Part shown: in pieces, positions 48,312 to 56,218 of the stretch | Layout: the number at the start of each line of letters is the position of its first letter | Numbering within the stretch: the stretch's first letter is position 1 | Assembly: GCA_027451865.1 (NCBI GenBank) | Contig: DAIDHW010000001.1 | Span: forward strand, 17,798 to 81,797 | From: Leptolyngbyaceae cyanobacterium clean351 | Lineage (GTDB): Bacteria; Cyanobacteriota; Cyanobacteriia; DAIDHW01 | Direction: 5' to 3' | DNA: 64,000 nt | Notes under the pieces: model-generated | The model's database searches: none | What the model was told of the DNA's origin: nothing | The model's input: the letters and a program-made list of their open reading frames with translations, nothing else | Made by a program: the position numbers and the translations under genes

Positions 48312-49790
48312 GTGAAACGAACTCTTTTCCTCGGCCCCCCTTCCTTTAACGGATTTGATGGGGGGGCGGGTGCCCGCTATCAGGCTAAGCGGGAAATTAC
48401 GTCCTACTGGTTTCCTACCTGGCTAGCTCAACCTGCGGCCCTAGTACCCGGGAGTCGGCTAGTGGATGCCCCTCCTCACGGGCAGACTGTGGCCGATGTG
48501 CTGGCAATCGCTAAGGACTACGAGTTAGTGGTCATGCACACTAGCACGCCTTCCCTGGCCAATGACGTACAATGCGCGGCAGCGATCAAGGCGCAAAATC
48601 CCGCCGTGCAAGTGGGGTTCATTGGGGCCCATGTGGCGGTGCTGCCCGAGGAAACCCTCCGGAACAATCCGGTAATCGATTTTGTCTGCCGCCACGAATT
48701 TGACTACACCTGTAAGGAATTAGCAGAGGATAGACCCTGGGAACAGATCAAGGGCCTGAGTTACCGGGACAGGGACCGGGAGATTAAGCACAACCCCGAC
48801 CGGGAGCTAATTCATGACTGGGATGCTATGCCTAGCGTGCTCCCGGTCTATGCTCGAGACCTGGATATTACCAAGTACTTCATTGGTTACCTTCTCCATC
48901 CCTACATTTCCTTTTACACGGGACGGGGCTGCCCGGCCCAGTGTACCTTTTGTCTCTGGCCCCAAACCATCGGTGGTCACCTCTACCGCACCAAAAGTCC
49001 AGAGGCCGTCGGCCGAGAGTTAGAAGAGGCAAAGGCCCTCTTTGGGGACCGGGTCCGGGAATACATGTTTGATGATGATACTTTCACCATTGACCGTCCC
49101 CGGGCGATCGCCATCAGCGAACACATGAAACGTCTGAAGCTCACCTGGAGCTGCAATGCCCGAGCTACCCTAGACTACGACACCCTCAAGACCCTGCGCG
49201 ACAATGGCCTGCGGCTGTTGCTGGTGGGATTTGAGTCGGGTAATCAAGATATCCTCAACGGGATCAAGAAGGGGATCAAACTAGAGCACGTGCGGGAGTT
49301 CATGAAGAACTGCCACAAGCTGGGGATTAAAGTTCACGGCACGTTCATCATCGGCTTGCCCGTTGAGACCCGGGAAACCGTAGAAGAAACAATCCGATTT
49401 GCCCAGGAAATCAATCCCCATACTCTCCAGGTGTCGATCGCCGCTCCCTACCCTGGTACCGAGCTCTACAATCAGGCCAAGGCCAACGGTTGGTTTGCCG
49501 ATAGCACTCTGGTGGCTAACTCTGGCATTCAAACCTCTTCCCTGCACTACCCTACCCTCAGCAGTGACGAGATCGAGGATGCAGTAGAGCAAATGTATAG
49601 GCGATTTTACTTCCGGCCTCGGGCCATTCTGCCCATCGTCCAAGAAATGCTAACTGATCAACAGATGCTGGTGCGGCGGCTGCGGGAAGGAAAAGAGTTC
49701 TTCTCCTACCTGCGGGAGCGCCGTTCACAACAGACCGCAGCTCACAAGCCTGCGGTTGTTAGCTCAGAGCAACAGCCCGTCAAAATCTAG
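48312..49790 (+). CDS. hpnJ: Hopanoid-associated radical SAM protein HpnJ
   Basis: 492 residues from GTG 48312 (MKRTLFLGPPSF), with AGGAA 6 bases upstream. An N-terminal B12-binding-like domain (residues 1-150; FIGAHVAVLPEETL) precedes a radical SAM core with CPAQCTFC (CxxxCxxC, about 206) and FDDDTFTIDRPRA, GFESGNQDIL. The start FNGFDGGAGARYQAKREI and WLAQPAALVPGSRL are typical for HpnJ. In other bacteria HpnJ contracts the glucosamine ring of bacteriohopanetetrol glucosamine to a cyclitol ether. It heads a four-gene unit with two transporters and hpnI. Requires SAM and an iron-sulfur cluster. Confidence 0.9.
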   Translation: MKRTLFLGPPSFNGFDGGAGARYQAKREITSYWFPTWLAQPAALVPGSRLVDAPPHGQTVADVLAIAKDYELVVMHTSTPSLANDVQCAAAIKAQNPAVQVGFIGAHVAVLPEETLRNNPVIDFVCRHEFDYTCKELAEDRPWEQIKGLSYRDRDREIKHNPDRELIHDWDAMPSVLPVYARDLDITKYFIGYLLHPYISFYTGRGCPAQCTFCLWPQTIGGHLYRTKSPEAVGRELEEAKALFGDRVREYMFDDDTFTIDRPRAIAISEHMKRLKLTWSCNARATLDYDTLKTLRDNGLRLLLVGFESGNQDILNGIKKGIKLEHVREFMKNCHKLGIKVHGTFIIGLPVETRETVEETIRFAQEINPHTLQVSIAAPYPGTELYNQAKANGWFADSTLVANSGIQTSSLHYPTLSSDEIEDAVEQMYRRFYFRPRAILPIVQEMLTDQQMLVRRLREGKEFFSYLRERRSQQTAAHKPAVVSSEQQPVKI

Positions 49791-49807
49791 GAGGCTTTTA
49801 GGTCAGC

Positions 49808-50239
49808 GTGAAAAATATTGCCCTCCTGGCGGTCCTAGTCTGGCTTCAGGTTTTAGGTAACATCTGGCTAAGTCGCGGGATGCATCAGCTGAGCCAAGCA
49901 GGAGCCCTGAACCTGTCTGGGATCCTCTCCCTGGAGGGTCATTTTCTAAGCAACCCCTGGATCTTGCTGGGGATTGCCTTTCAGATTGTTGCTCTAGTGC
50001 TGTACCTGATCGCCATCTCACGGATGGATTTGAGCTATGTCCTCCCCATGATGACCTCTAGCTATGTCCTGACAACTCTGATGGCCTGGTTGGTCTTGGG
50101 GGAGCGAGTGGCCGCTACTCGCTGGATCGGCACGCTGTTGATTTCTTTCGGGGTCATGCTCGCCGGTCTAACCGACGGTAAGCGGTCGACCGTGACTAAG
50201 GTGTCCCAAGTTCCCCAGCCTAGGCAGGAACAGGGATGA
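49808..50239 (+). CDS. Four-helix EamA/SMR-type membrane protein
   Basis: 143 residues from GTG 49808 with a TAGGAGG site upstream near the hpnJ stop. Four hydrophobic segments (about 5-25, 50-70, 75-95, 100-120) with WLVLGERVAATRWIGTLLISFGV, an EamA-type motif. With the next gene (GTGATGA-type overlap at 50236-50239) it probably forms a heterodimeric half-size transporter. Given its neighbours it may flip a lipid or sugar-lipid intermediate of hopanoid synthesis; this is inference. Confidence 0.8.
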   Translation: MKNIALLAVLVWLQVLGNIWLSRGMHQLSQAGALNLSGILSLEGHFLSNPWILLGIAFQIVALVLYLIAISRMDLSYVLPMMTSSYVLTTLMAWLVLGERVAATRWIGTLLISFGVMLAGLTDGKRSTVTKVSQVPQPRQEQG

Positions 50240-50610
50240 TACGCACGTGGTCGGTCCTGATTATCCTGGTGTTGGCAGACAGTGCCGGGAGTATGTTATT
50301 AGCCCGCGGGATGCGGCAAGTCGGGGAGGTGAGGGGACTTGATCTTGAAGACCTTTTGCGGTTGGCCCGGCGAGCTGCCTCAAATATGACTCTGGCCCTG
50401 GGAATTTTCTGCATGACCATCGCTTTCTTTATGCTGATGGCGCTGCTGAGCTGGTCGGATATCAGCTTTGTCTGGCCAGCTACAGCCCTCACAGAGCCAG
50501 TGAATATGTTAGGTTCTCGCTTTATTCTCAAGGAGAAGGTAACTCGGCTCCGGTGGGCTAGCATGATCTTCATTGGAACAGGAATTTATCTGGTGTCAAT
50601 TAATAGTTAG
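50236..50610 (+). CDS. Four-helix EamA/SMR-type membrane protein, partner of previous
   Basis: 124 residues, ATG 50236 overlapping the previous stop by 4 bases. Four membrane segments; the last ones (FVWPATALTEPVNMLGSRFILKEKV split by a loop, then WASMIFIGTGIYLVSI) are EamA-like. Similar pairs accompany hpnI in other hopanoid gene sets. Heterodimer with the preceding protein is likely. Confidence 0.78.
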   Translation: MIRTWSVLIILVLADSAGSMLLARGMRQVGEVRGLDLEDLLRLARRAASNMTLALGIFCMTIAFFMLMALLSWSDISFVWPATALTEPVNMLGSRFILKEKVTRLRWASMIFIGTGIYLVSINS

Positions 50611-50625
50611 GGGAATTGAGACCCA

Positions 50626-51825
50626 ATGAGCCTAGACGCTGTTGCCCCTTATCTGTCTTTTTCAATTCTCTGTCTTCCCGCCCTTTGTTATTACCTAGGA
50701 GCAATCTATGGGGCGGTCAATTTTTTCTCCCACCCGCAGTCTCGGCAGCCTGAATCCCCCTTTCAGCCCCCCCTAACAGTTCTGAAGCCGATCTGCGGCC
50801 TAGACGAGGAAACCTACGAAAACTTTGCCTCCCTTTGCCTCCAGGATTATCCGGAATACCAGATTGTGTTTGGGGTTCAGGACCCTAACGATCCTTGTAT
50901 TGCCGTAGTACACCAAATTGCGCAGGACTTTCCCCACCGGGATATTCAGTTGGTGATTGACGAGCGCACCATTGGCACAAATCTTAAGGTCAGTAACCTA
51001 GATAATGCCCTGGCCGCCGCCAAACATCCCCTCCTAGTATTGGCCGACAGTGATGTACGAGTTGATCCCTACTATCTGCAAAGCTTGATCCGGCCGCTAC
51101 AGGACCCCCAGGTGGGAGCAGTAACTTGCCTTTACCGTCCGGTTACCCAGGGATGGGTAGCCAACCTGGAGGGAATCGGCATCTCCACGGATTACCTAGC
51201 CAGCGTCCTGGTGGCCCGCCAGGTCCAGCGGATTGACTTTGCCCTAGGACCAACCATCGCCCTGCGGCGGGAGGTCCTGGAGGGATTTGGGGGTTTTGCA
51301 GCGATCGCCGACTGCCTGGCTGACGACTACCAAATCGGCTATCTAACGGTCCAGAGTGGCTATCAGGTGGTGCTTTGTGACTACGTAATCGACCATGTGA
51401 TCTCTACCCGGAGCTTACCAGATCTGTTCCGGCGTCAAGTACGCTGGGCTCTTTGTACTCGCGTCTCTCGTCCCTGGGGCTACCTTGGCCTCTGGTTTAC
51501 CCATGGTCTGGCCAGTAGTCTAGTCTATCTGGTCTGGAGTGGCGGTTCCCTAATGGGATGGCTAGGGGCAGGCCTAATCTGGAGTGTCCGACTGGTCATG
51601 GCCTGGGTAATGGGAGCCTGGGGCCTCAAGGACCCCAAGGTCCGCCGACTCCTCTGGCTAGTGCCCCTGTGGGACTTGATCGGCTTTGGGATCTGGTGTT
51701 ACTGCCTAGTGGGCAATAGGATCAAGTGGCGGGGCCGCCACTGGCAATTGACCCGAGGAGGTAAACTAGTGCCCCTCAAGGGTGCCTCCCGGGGTGGCAA
51801 ATCTCCCCATCCTCTGTCAACCTAA
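50626..51825 (+). CDS. hpnI: Hopanoid-associated glycosyltransferase HpnI
   Basis: 399 residues. Ceramide-glucosyltransferase-like GT2 enzyme with an N-terminal membrane anchor, PLTVLKPICGLDEETYENF, the metal-binding DSDVRVDP, an ALGPTIALRREVLEGFGGF and the catalytic ADDYQIG followed by RQVRWALCTR, then three C-terminal membrane segments. In known pathways HpnI adds GlcNAc to bacteriohopanetetrol, and HpnJ acts on the deacetylated product. No squalene-hopene cyclase, hpnH or deacetylase HpnK lies in this window. Confidence 0.9.
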   Translation: MSLDAVAPYLSFSILCLPALCYYLGAIYGAVNFFSHPQSRQPESPFQPPLTVLKPICGLDEETYENFASLCLQDYPEYQIVFGVQDPNDPCIAVVHQIAQDFPHRDIQLVIDERTIGTNLKVSNLDNALAAAKHPLLVLADSDVRVDPYYLQSLIRPLQDPQVGAVTCLYRPVTQGWVANLEGIGISTDYLASVLVARQVQRIDFALGPTIALRREVLEGFGGFAAIADCLADDYQIGYLTVQSGYQVVLCDYVIDHVISTRSLPDLFRRQVRWALCTRVSRPWGYLGLWFTHGLASSLVYLVWSGGSLMGWLGAGLIWSVRLVMAWVMGAWGLKDPKVRRLLWLVPLWDLIGFGIWCYCLVGNRIKWRGRHWQLTRGGKLVPLKGASRGGKSPHPLST

Positions 51826-52144
51826 TTATTCTGCTTAATTATTCGGCAGGCCGGAGAGCCTACCCCAGGTTAGTCTAACTGAGCTGTCTTGAATAGAGGG
51901 GGGCAGATAATGGGGCTTTTTTGCAGAAAAGTTTCCAAAGTTTTGATCACTTTAATCTGGTCGTCTTGGGGCCCGTGGTAGGATCGGGGCGCTTGCGGCG
52001 GCGGCAATTGCCCGGTTGGGGCGAGGTGTGGGACAAGTCTCTGATAGACCCGCTCTTCCCAGATCCGAAGCCGTCCGTAGCAAATCGGCGGCAACTAATG
52101 CTTAAGCACGAAACCATCCAAACCATCTACGAGGGTGAACGCCC
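51826..52144. other. Intergenic region before the SDR cassette
   Basis: No gene supported. Directly after hpnI are two near-identical 12-base copies (TAATTATTCTGC and TAATTATTCGGC at about 51825-51850). The part near 51960-52030 is GC-rich with several GGC and GGGGC runs that may fold. It presumably carries the promoter and leader of the 52145 gene; a short plus-strand frame at 51921-52148 lacks coding character. Confidence 0.5.
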
Positions 52145-52942
52145 ATGACGCTAGCAGGTAAAGTTGCTTTAGTTACGGGTAGCAGTCAAGGAATTGGTCA
52201 GGGGATTGTCCTGCGCTTAGCCCAGGCTGGGGCCGATGTGGTTATCAACTACCGCTCTCACCCGGAAGGAGCCCAGGAAACCCTCGAAAAGGTCAAGGCC
52301 ATCGGGGGGCGGTGTTACCTAGCCGAGTGCCCTAATTCTCAGGCCTACACCATTCAAGCCGACCTGGGTAATGTGGGGATGGTGCGGGAGCTGATTGCTG
52401 AGAGTATTGATCACTTCGGCAAACTAGATATTCTTGTCAATAACGCTGGGATTGAGAAGCATGCCCCCTTTTGGCAAGTGACCGAAGCGGACTACGACGC
52501 CGTCCTGAATGTGAATCTGAAAGGAGTATTTTTTGCTACCCAAGCCTTTGTGCAGCACCTACTAGAAACTAAGCGTCCCGGCAAGATTATCAACATTAGT
52601 TCAGTGCACGAGGACCTGCCCTTCCCCAACTTCACCGCCTACTGCCTTAGCAAAGGGGGGCTGAAGATGTTCACCCGCAATCTGGCTGTAGAGCTAGGTC
52701 CCCTAGGGATTACGGTTAACAACGTCGCTCCGGGGGCGATTGAAACTCCTATCAACACTAAGCTGCTCCAGGACCCTGAGAAGGTGGGGGCGCTGCTGAA
52801 AAATATTCCCCTCGGTCGGCTAGGACAGCCCCAGGACGTGGCCTCCCTGGTGGCGTTCCTCGCCTCAGCCGAGGCCGACTACATTACCGGCAGTACCTTT
52901 TTTGTGGATGGCGGCCTGCTGTGGAACTACCAGGAGCAGTAA
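52145..52942 (+). CDS. SDR oxidoreductase, glucose 1-dehydrogenase-like
   Basis: 265 residues. TGSSQGIG cofactor motif, NNAGIE, catalytic ISSVHE and YCLSK, C-terminal TGSTFFVDGGLLW. Closest in type to glucose 1-dehydrogenases. There is a small extra loop (about residues 55-70, RCYLAECPNSQAYTIQADL) compared with usual members. First gene of a five-gene block; the next starts 2 bases after its stop. Confidence 0.88.
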   Translation: MTLAGKVALVTGSSQGIGQGIVLRLAQAGADVVINYRSHPEGAQETLEKVKAIGGRCYLAECPNSQAYTIQADLGNVGMVRELIAESIDHFGKLDILVNNAGIEKHAPFWQVTEADYDAVLNVNLKGVFFATQAFVQHLLETKRPGKIINISSVHEDLPFPNFTAYCLSKGGLKMFTRNLAVELGPLGITVNNVAPGAIETPINTKLLQDPEKVGALLKNIPLGRLGQPQDVASLVAFLASAEADYITGSTFFVDGGLLWNYQEQ

Positions 52943-52944
52943 CC

Positions 52945-53619
52945 ATGACTGCAACTCCCCTATTTATTCCTGTTATCCTCGGCACTCCCCGCCAGGGTCG
53001 CCAGAGTGAGCCTGTAGCCAAGTTCATTGTTGAGCAGCTAGGGCAGCGCGCCGACGTGCAGACCCAGCTAATTGACATCCGGGCCATCTCCATCCGTACC
53101 GATGATGTGGGGGAACCGCTCAAGAACCCTGACTTCTCGGCGACCATGGAGCGCTCGGACGGTTTGATTATGGTTGTGCCTGAGTACAACCACGGCTATC
53201 CCGGTCTGCTTAAGCACGTACTCGATACTTGCCTGAAGGAGTACATTCACAAGGCTGTCGGTCTATGTGGGGTGTCGGCAGGCCCCTTTGGCGGGACTCG
53301 GGTAATCCAAAACCTGCTGCCGGTGATGCGGGAGTTAGGTTTGGTGACGATTTTCTACGATCTCAACTTCGGCAATGTTCAAAAGCTGTTTGATGAGGCC
53401 GGGGAGCTGATCGATAAGCCCACCTATCAGCGCCGGATGGAACGGTTTGTCGAAGAACTAGTCTGGATGTCCACAGTGCTGCGCTATGGCCGCCAAAGCG
53501 TCGGCCTCCTGAAGCAGCCGGCTAATTCAGCCACCCTCCAGCACGCCAATAAACCATGTCCAGAAATGGCAGCCCGCACCGGCATTGAGGTGTTAGAGGC
53601 GGTCATCCCTAGCCCATGA
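52945..53619 (+). CDS. NAD(P)H-dependent FMN reductase family protein
   Basis: 224 residues from ATG 52945, which follows the SDR stop by 2 bases (a GTG at 52921 would overlap). Flavodoxin-like fold: LGTPRQGRQSEPVAKFI, then VPEYNHGYPGLLKHVLD, the FMN-site signature of this family, and GVSAGPFGGTRVIQNL. It reduces FMN, quinones or azo compounds with NAD(P)H. Its stop overlaps the aquaporin start (ATGA). Confidence 0.9.
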   Translation: MTATPLFIPVILGTPRQGRQSEPVAKFIVEQLGQRADVQTQLIDIRAISIRTDDVGEPLKNPDFSATMERSDGLIMVVPEYNHGYPGLLKHVLDTCLKEYIHKAVGLCGVSAGPFGGTRVIQNLLPVMRELGLVTIFYDLNFGNVQKLFDEAGELIDKPTYQRRMERFVEELVWMSTVLRYGRQSVGLLKQPANSATLQHANKPCPEMAARTGIEVLEAVIPSP

Positions 53620-54458
53620 GTAGCCCCTGGGGAGTGGCCGCCCAGGCTCTGCGGCACCACTATCCGGAGTACCTAATGGAGGCGGCGGGCCTGGGGGTGT
53701 TCATGGTCTCGGCCTGTGTGGTCACGGCGCTTTTTGAGTATCCCAGCTCCTGGATTCACCAGGCTATTGCCAGCCCCCTCCTGCGACGCTTGATGATTGC
53801 CACGGTAATGGGCCTGACAGCCATGGCCCTGGTCTATTCCCCCTGGGGCAAACAATCCGGTGCCCATCTGAATCCTGCCGTCACCCTGACTTTTTGGTGG
53901 TTGGGTAAGGTTAAACCGGTTGACGCCTGCTTTTATGGCTTAGCCCAGTTTGTCGGGGGTTGGCTGGGAATCCTGGGAGCAGCCAAGATTCTGGGGGTGG
54001 TCATCCTTAACCCCGCGGTTGACTACGTAGTCACGGTACCGGGGATAGGGGGAGTAGGGGTAGCTTTCTGGGCGGAGTTGGGGATCTCCTTTGGTCTGAT
54101 GTTGACTATCCTGGTAGCTGCCAACATAGCCAGACTCGCCCCCCTGACGGGGATACTGGCGGGGATTTTGATCGCCATCTATATCACCCTGGAGGCTCCC
54201 CTATCCGGCACCAGTATGAATCCCGCCCGCACCCTGGCCTCAGCGATTCCGGCTCACACCTGGACGGGCATTTGGGTGTACTTCACGGCTCCCGTAGCGG
54301 GGATGCTAGGGGCGGCGGAGGTCTACGTTTTCTTGAGGGGACGTAGGGCAGTTAAGTGCGCCAAGCTCAACCACGATAACCATAAACGCTGTATTTTTTG
54401 CGGCAGTTGCCCGCCGCCGGGTAATAACCCCCAGATGTTCAGCCGAACAGTGCCCTAG
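53616..54458 (+). CDS. Aquaporin/MIP-family channel with cysteine-rich tail
   Basis: 280 residues, six main membrane segments and both NPA boxes: HLNPAVTL (about 88) and SMNPARTL (about 205). The first helix starts late, after about 20 residues. The C-terminal 40 residues leave the membrane and contain RCIFCGSCPPP, a possible metal- or redox-sensitive cysteine cluster not usual in aquaporins. Passes water, glycerol or another small neutral solute. Overlaps the FMN reductase gene by 4 bases. Confidence 0.9.
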   Translation: MSSPWGVAAQALRHHYPEYLMEAAGLGVFMVSACVVTALFEYPSSWIHQAIASPLLRRLMIATVMGLTAMALVYSPWGKQSGAHLNPAVTLTFWWLGKVKPVDACFYGLAQFVGGWLGILGAAKILGVVILNPAVDYVVTVPGIGGVGVAFWAELGISFGLMLTILVAANIARLAPLTGILAGILIAIYITLEAPLSGTSMNPARTLASAIPAHTWTGIWVYFTAPVAGMLGAAEVYVFLRGRRAVKCAKLNHDNHKRCIFCGSCPPPGNNPQMFSRTVP

Positions 54459-54570
54459 CTACCTACTTGAAGCAGCTTACTCTTGCCCCCGGGGGTGCTT
54501 CCTAAGCCAATTCAGTCTCTGCCCGCCGGTCCGCCTATCCCTTAAAATTCCTCAGCCGGGAGTCAAGCCC

Positions 54571-56151
54571 ATGTCTACCGATGGCCACTACGACCTAATC
54601 ATTATCGGCACGGGGGCCGGGGGGGGGACCTTAGCCCACCGCCTAGCTCAAAGCGGCAAGAACATCCTGATATTGGAGCGGGGTCCTTTTTTGCCCCGGG
54701 AGAAGGAAAACTGGGACGTAAAAACAGTCTTCAATAGCGACCGTTACCACCACCCGGAAGTCTGGTACGACCGGGATGGTAACCCGCTCCATCCCGGCAT
54801 GAGTTACTTTGTGGGGGGTAATACTAAGGTCTACGGAGCAGCTTTATTTCGCCTGCGGGAAAAAGACTTTGAAGCCTTTGAGCACCGGGATGGCCTCTCC
54901 CCCGCTTGGCCCCTTAAATATACAGACTTTGAGCCCTACTACCAGCAGGCCGAGCAGCTCTACCAGGTGCACGGGAGCACCGGGGAAGACCCCACGGAGC
55001 CCTTTCGCACCGCCGCCTACCCCTATCCGGCGGTCAGTCACGAGCCCCGCATCGCTGAGATTGCCGAGCTCCTCAAGGCTAAGGGCCTTCACCCCTACCA
55101 CACCCCCGTCGGCATCCGCCTCAATGAGGCCCAGCGCTACCTGAGTGAGTGCCTGCGCTGCAACACCTGTGATGGCTTCCCGTGTCTGGTGCACGCCAAG
55201 GCCGACGCCGAGGTGAGCGCGGTGCGCCCGGTACTAGGGCAGAGTCATGTCACCCTGCTGACAGAGGCTAAGGTACTGAAACTGCACACTAGCCCCTCCG
55301 GAGGGGAGATCGCCAGCGTTGAGGTGGAGCTGCGGGACCCAGCCTCGGGAGCGCTCCACCGGCAAAGGTTTTCCGGGGACTTAGTGGCCCTTGCCTGCGG
55401 TGCCGTCAATAGCTCAGTACTCCTGCTAAGGTCTGCCAACGACCAGCACCCCCGCGGCTTGGCCAATGGTTCTGACCTAGTGGGCCGCCACTTCATGAAG
55501 CACGTGCTCGGCTCCGTCATCGGGGTCAGTAGGAAGCCCAATCCCACCCAGTTCCAAAAGACCCTATCAATCAATGATTTCTACTGGGGGGAAGCGGGCT
55601 ACCACTACCCCCTAGGACAAATTCAAACCCTCGGTAAGGTGAGCAAGGAAGCCCTAGAGGGTAATGCCAGCGCCTACGCCCCCTTGACCCCGGAGGAGGT
55701 GGCCAGCCATTCGATCGACTGGTGGCTAACGGTAGAGGACCTGCCGGACCCGGACAACCGGGTGCGCATTGAGGGGGAGCGGATCATTCTCGACTACAGG
55801 GAAAACAACACTGAACCCTACGACCGGCTGGAGCAGCGCTGGATTGAAATTCTCCAGTCCATAGAGTGTGGTCAGCAGATCATGCCCAACTGTTCCTACT
55901 TTGTCGGAGCCGGTCGCACCTACACGGGCAGGTTACCCCTAGATGGGGTGGGACATCAAGTGGGCACCTGCCGATTTGGTGAGAACCCGGCCACCTCAGT
56001 CCTGGACCTCAACTGCCGCACCCATGAGATTAATAATCTCTACGTGACCGATGGCAGTTTCTTCTGCTCGAGCGGCGCCGTCAACCCTACCCTGACAATC
56101 ATTGCTAATGCCCTGCGGGTGGGAGACCACCTCCTAGAGCGCCTGCGTTAG
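54571..56151 (+). CDS. GMC-family FAD oxidoreductase
   Basis: 526 residues. N-terminal IIIGTGAGGGTLAHRLAQ binds FAD; ERGPFLPREKENW and GGNTKVYGAALFRLRE are typical of the GMC group. The C-terminal block has VGAGRTYTGRLPLDGVGHQVGTCRFG (His of the active site) and SGAVNPTLTIIANALRV. It contains an inserted CLRCNTCDGFPC cysteine cluster. Oxidises an alcohol or sugar; the neighbouring SDR and glucosidase suggest a sugar substrate, unproven. Confidence 0.9.
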   Translation: MSTDGHYDLIIIGTGAGGGTLAHRLAQSGKNILILERGPFLPREKENWDVKTVFNSDRYHHPEVWYDRDGNPLHPGMSYFVGGNTKVYGAALFRLREKDFEAFEHRDGLSPAWPLKYTDFEPYYQQAEQLYQVHGSTGEDPTEPFRTAAYPYPAVSHEPRIAEIAELLKAKGLHPYHTPVGIRLNEAQRYLSECLRCNTCDGFPCLVHAKADAEVSAVRPVLGQSHVTLLTEAKVLKLHTSPSGGEIASVEVELRDPASGALHRQRFSGDLVALACGAVNSSVLLLRSANDQHPRGLANGSDLVGRHFMKHVLGSVIGVSRKPNPTQFQKTLSINDFYWGEAGYHYPLGQIQTLGKVSKEALEGNASAYAPLTPEEVASHSIDWWLTVEDLPDPDNRVRIEGERIILDYRENNTEPYDRLEQRWIEILQSIECGQQIMPNCSYFVGAGRTYTGRLPLDGVGHQVGTCRFGENPATSVLDLNCRTHEINNLYVTDGSFFCSSGAVNPTLTIIANALRVGDHLLERLR

Positions 56152-56218
56152 AAGAGCGGTCCCCCCGGGGACCATGACCGGATAAGTAAATATTCTTGAA
56201 AATGAAGGAACGTAAACT

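Noticed and set aside
51921..52148. A 75-codon plus-strand frame before the SDR
   Set aside because: No ribosome site, no domain, overlaps the SDR start; more likely leader sequence.
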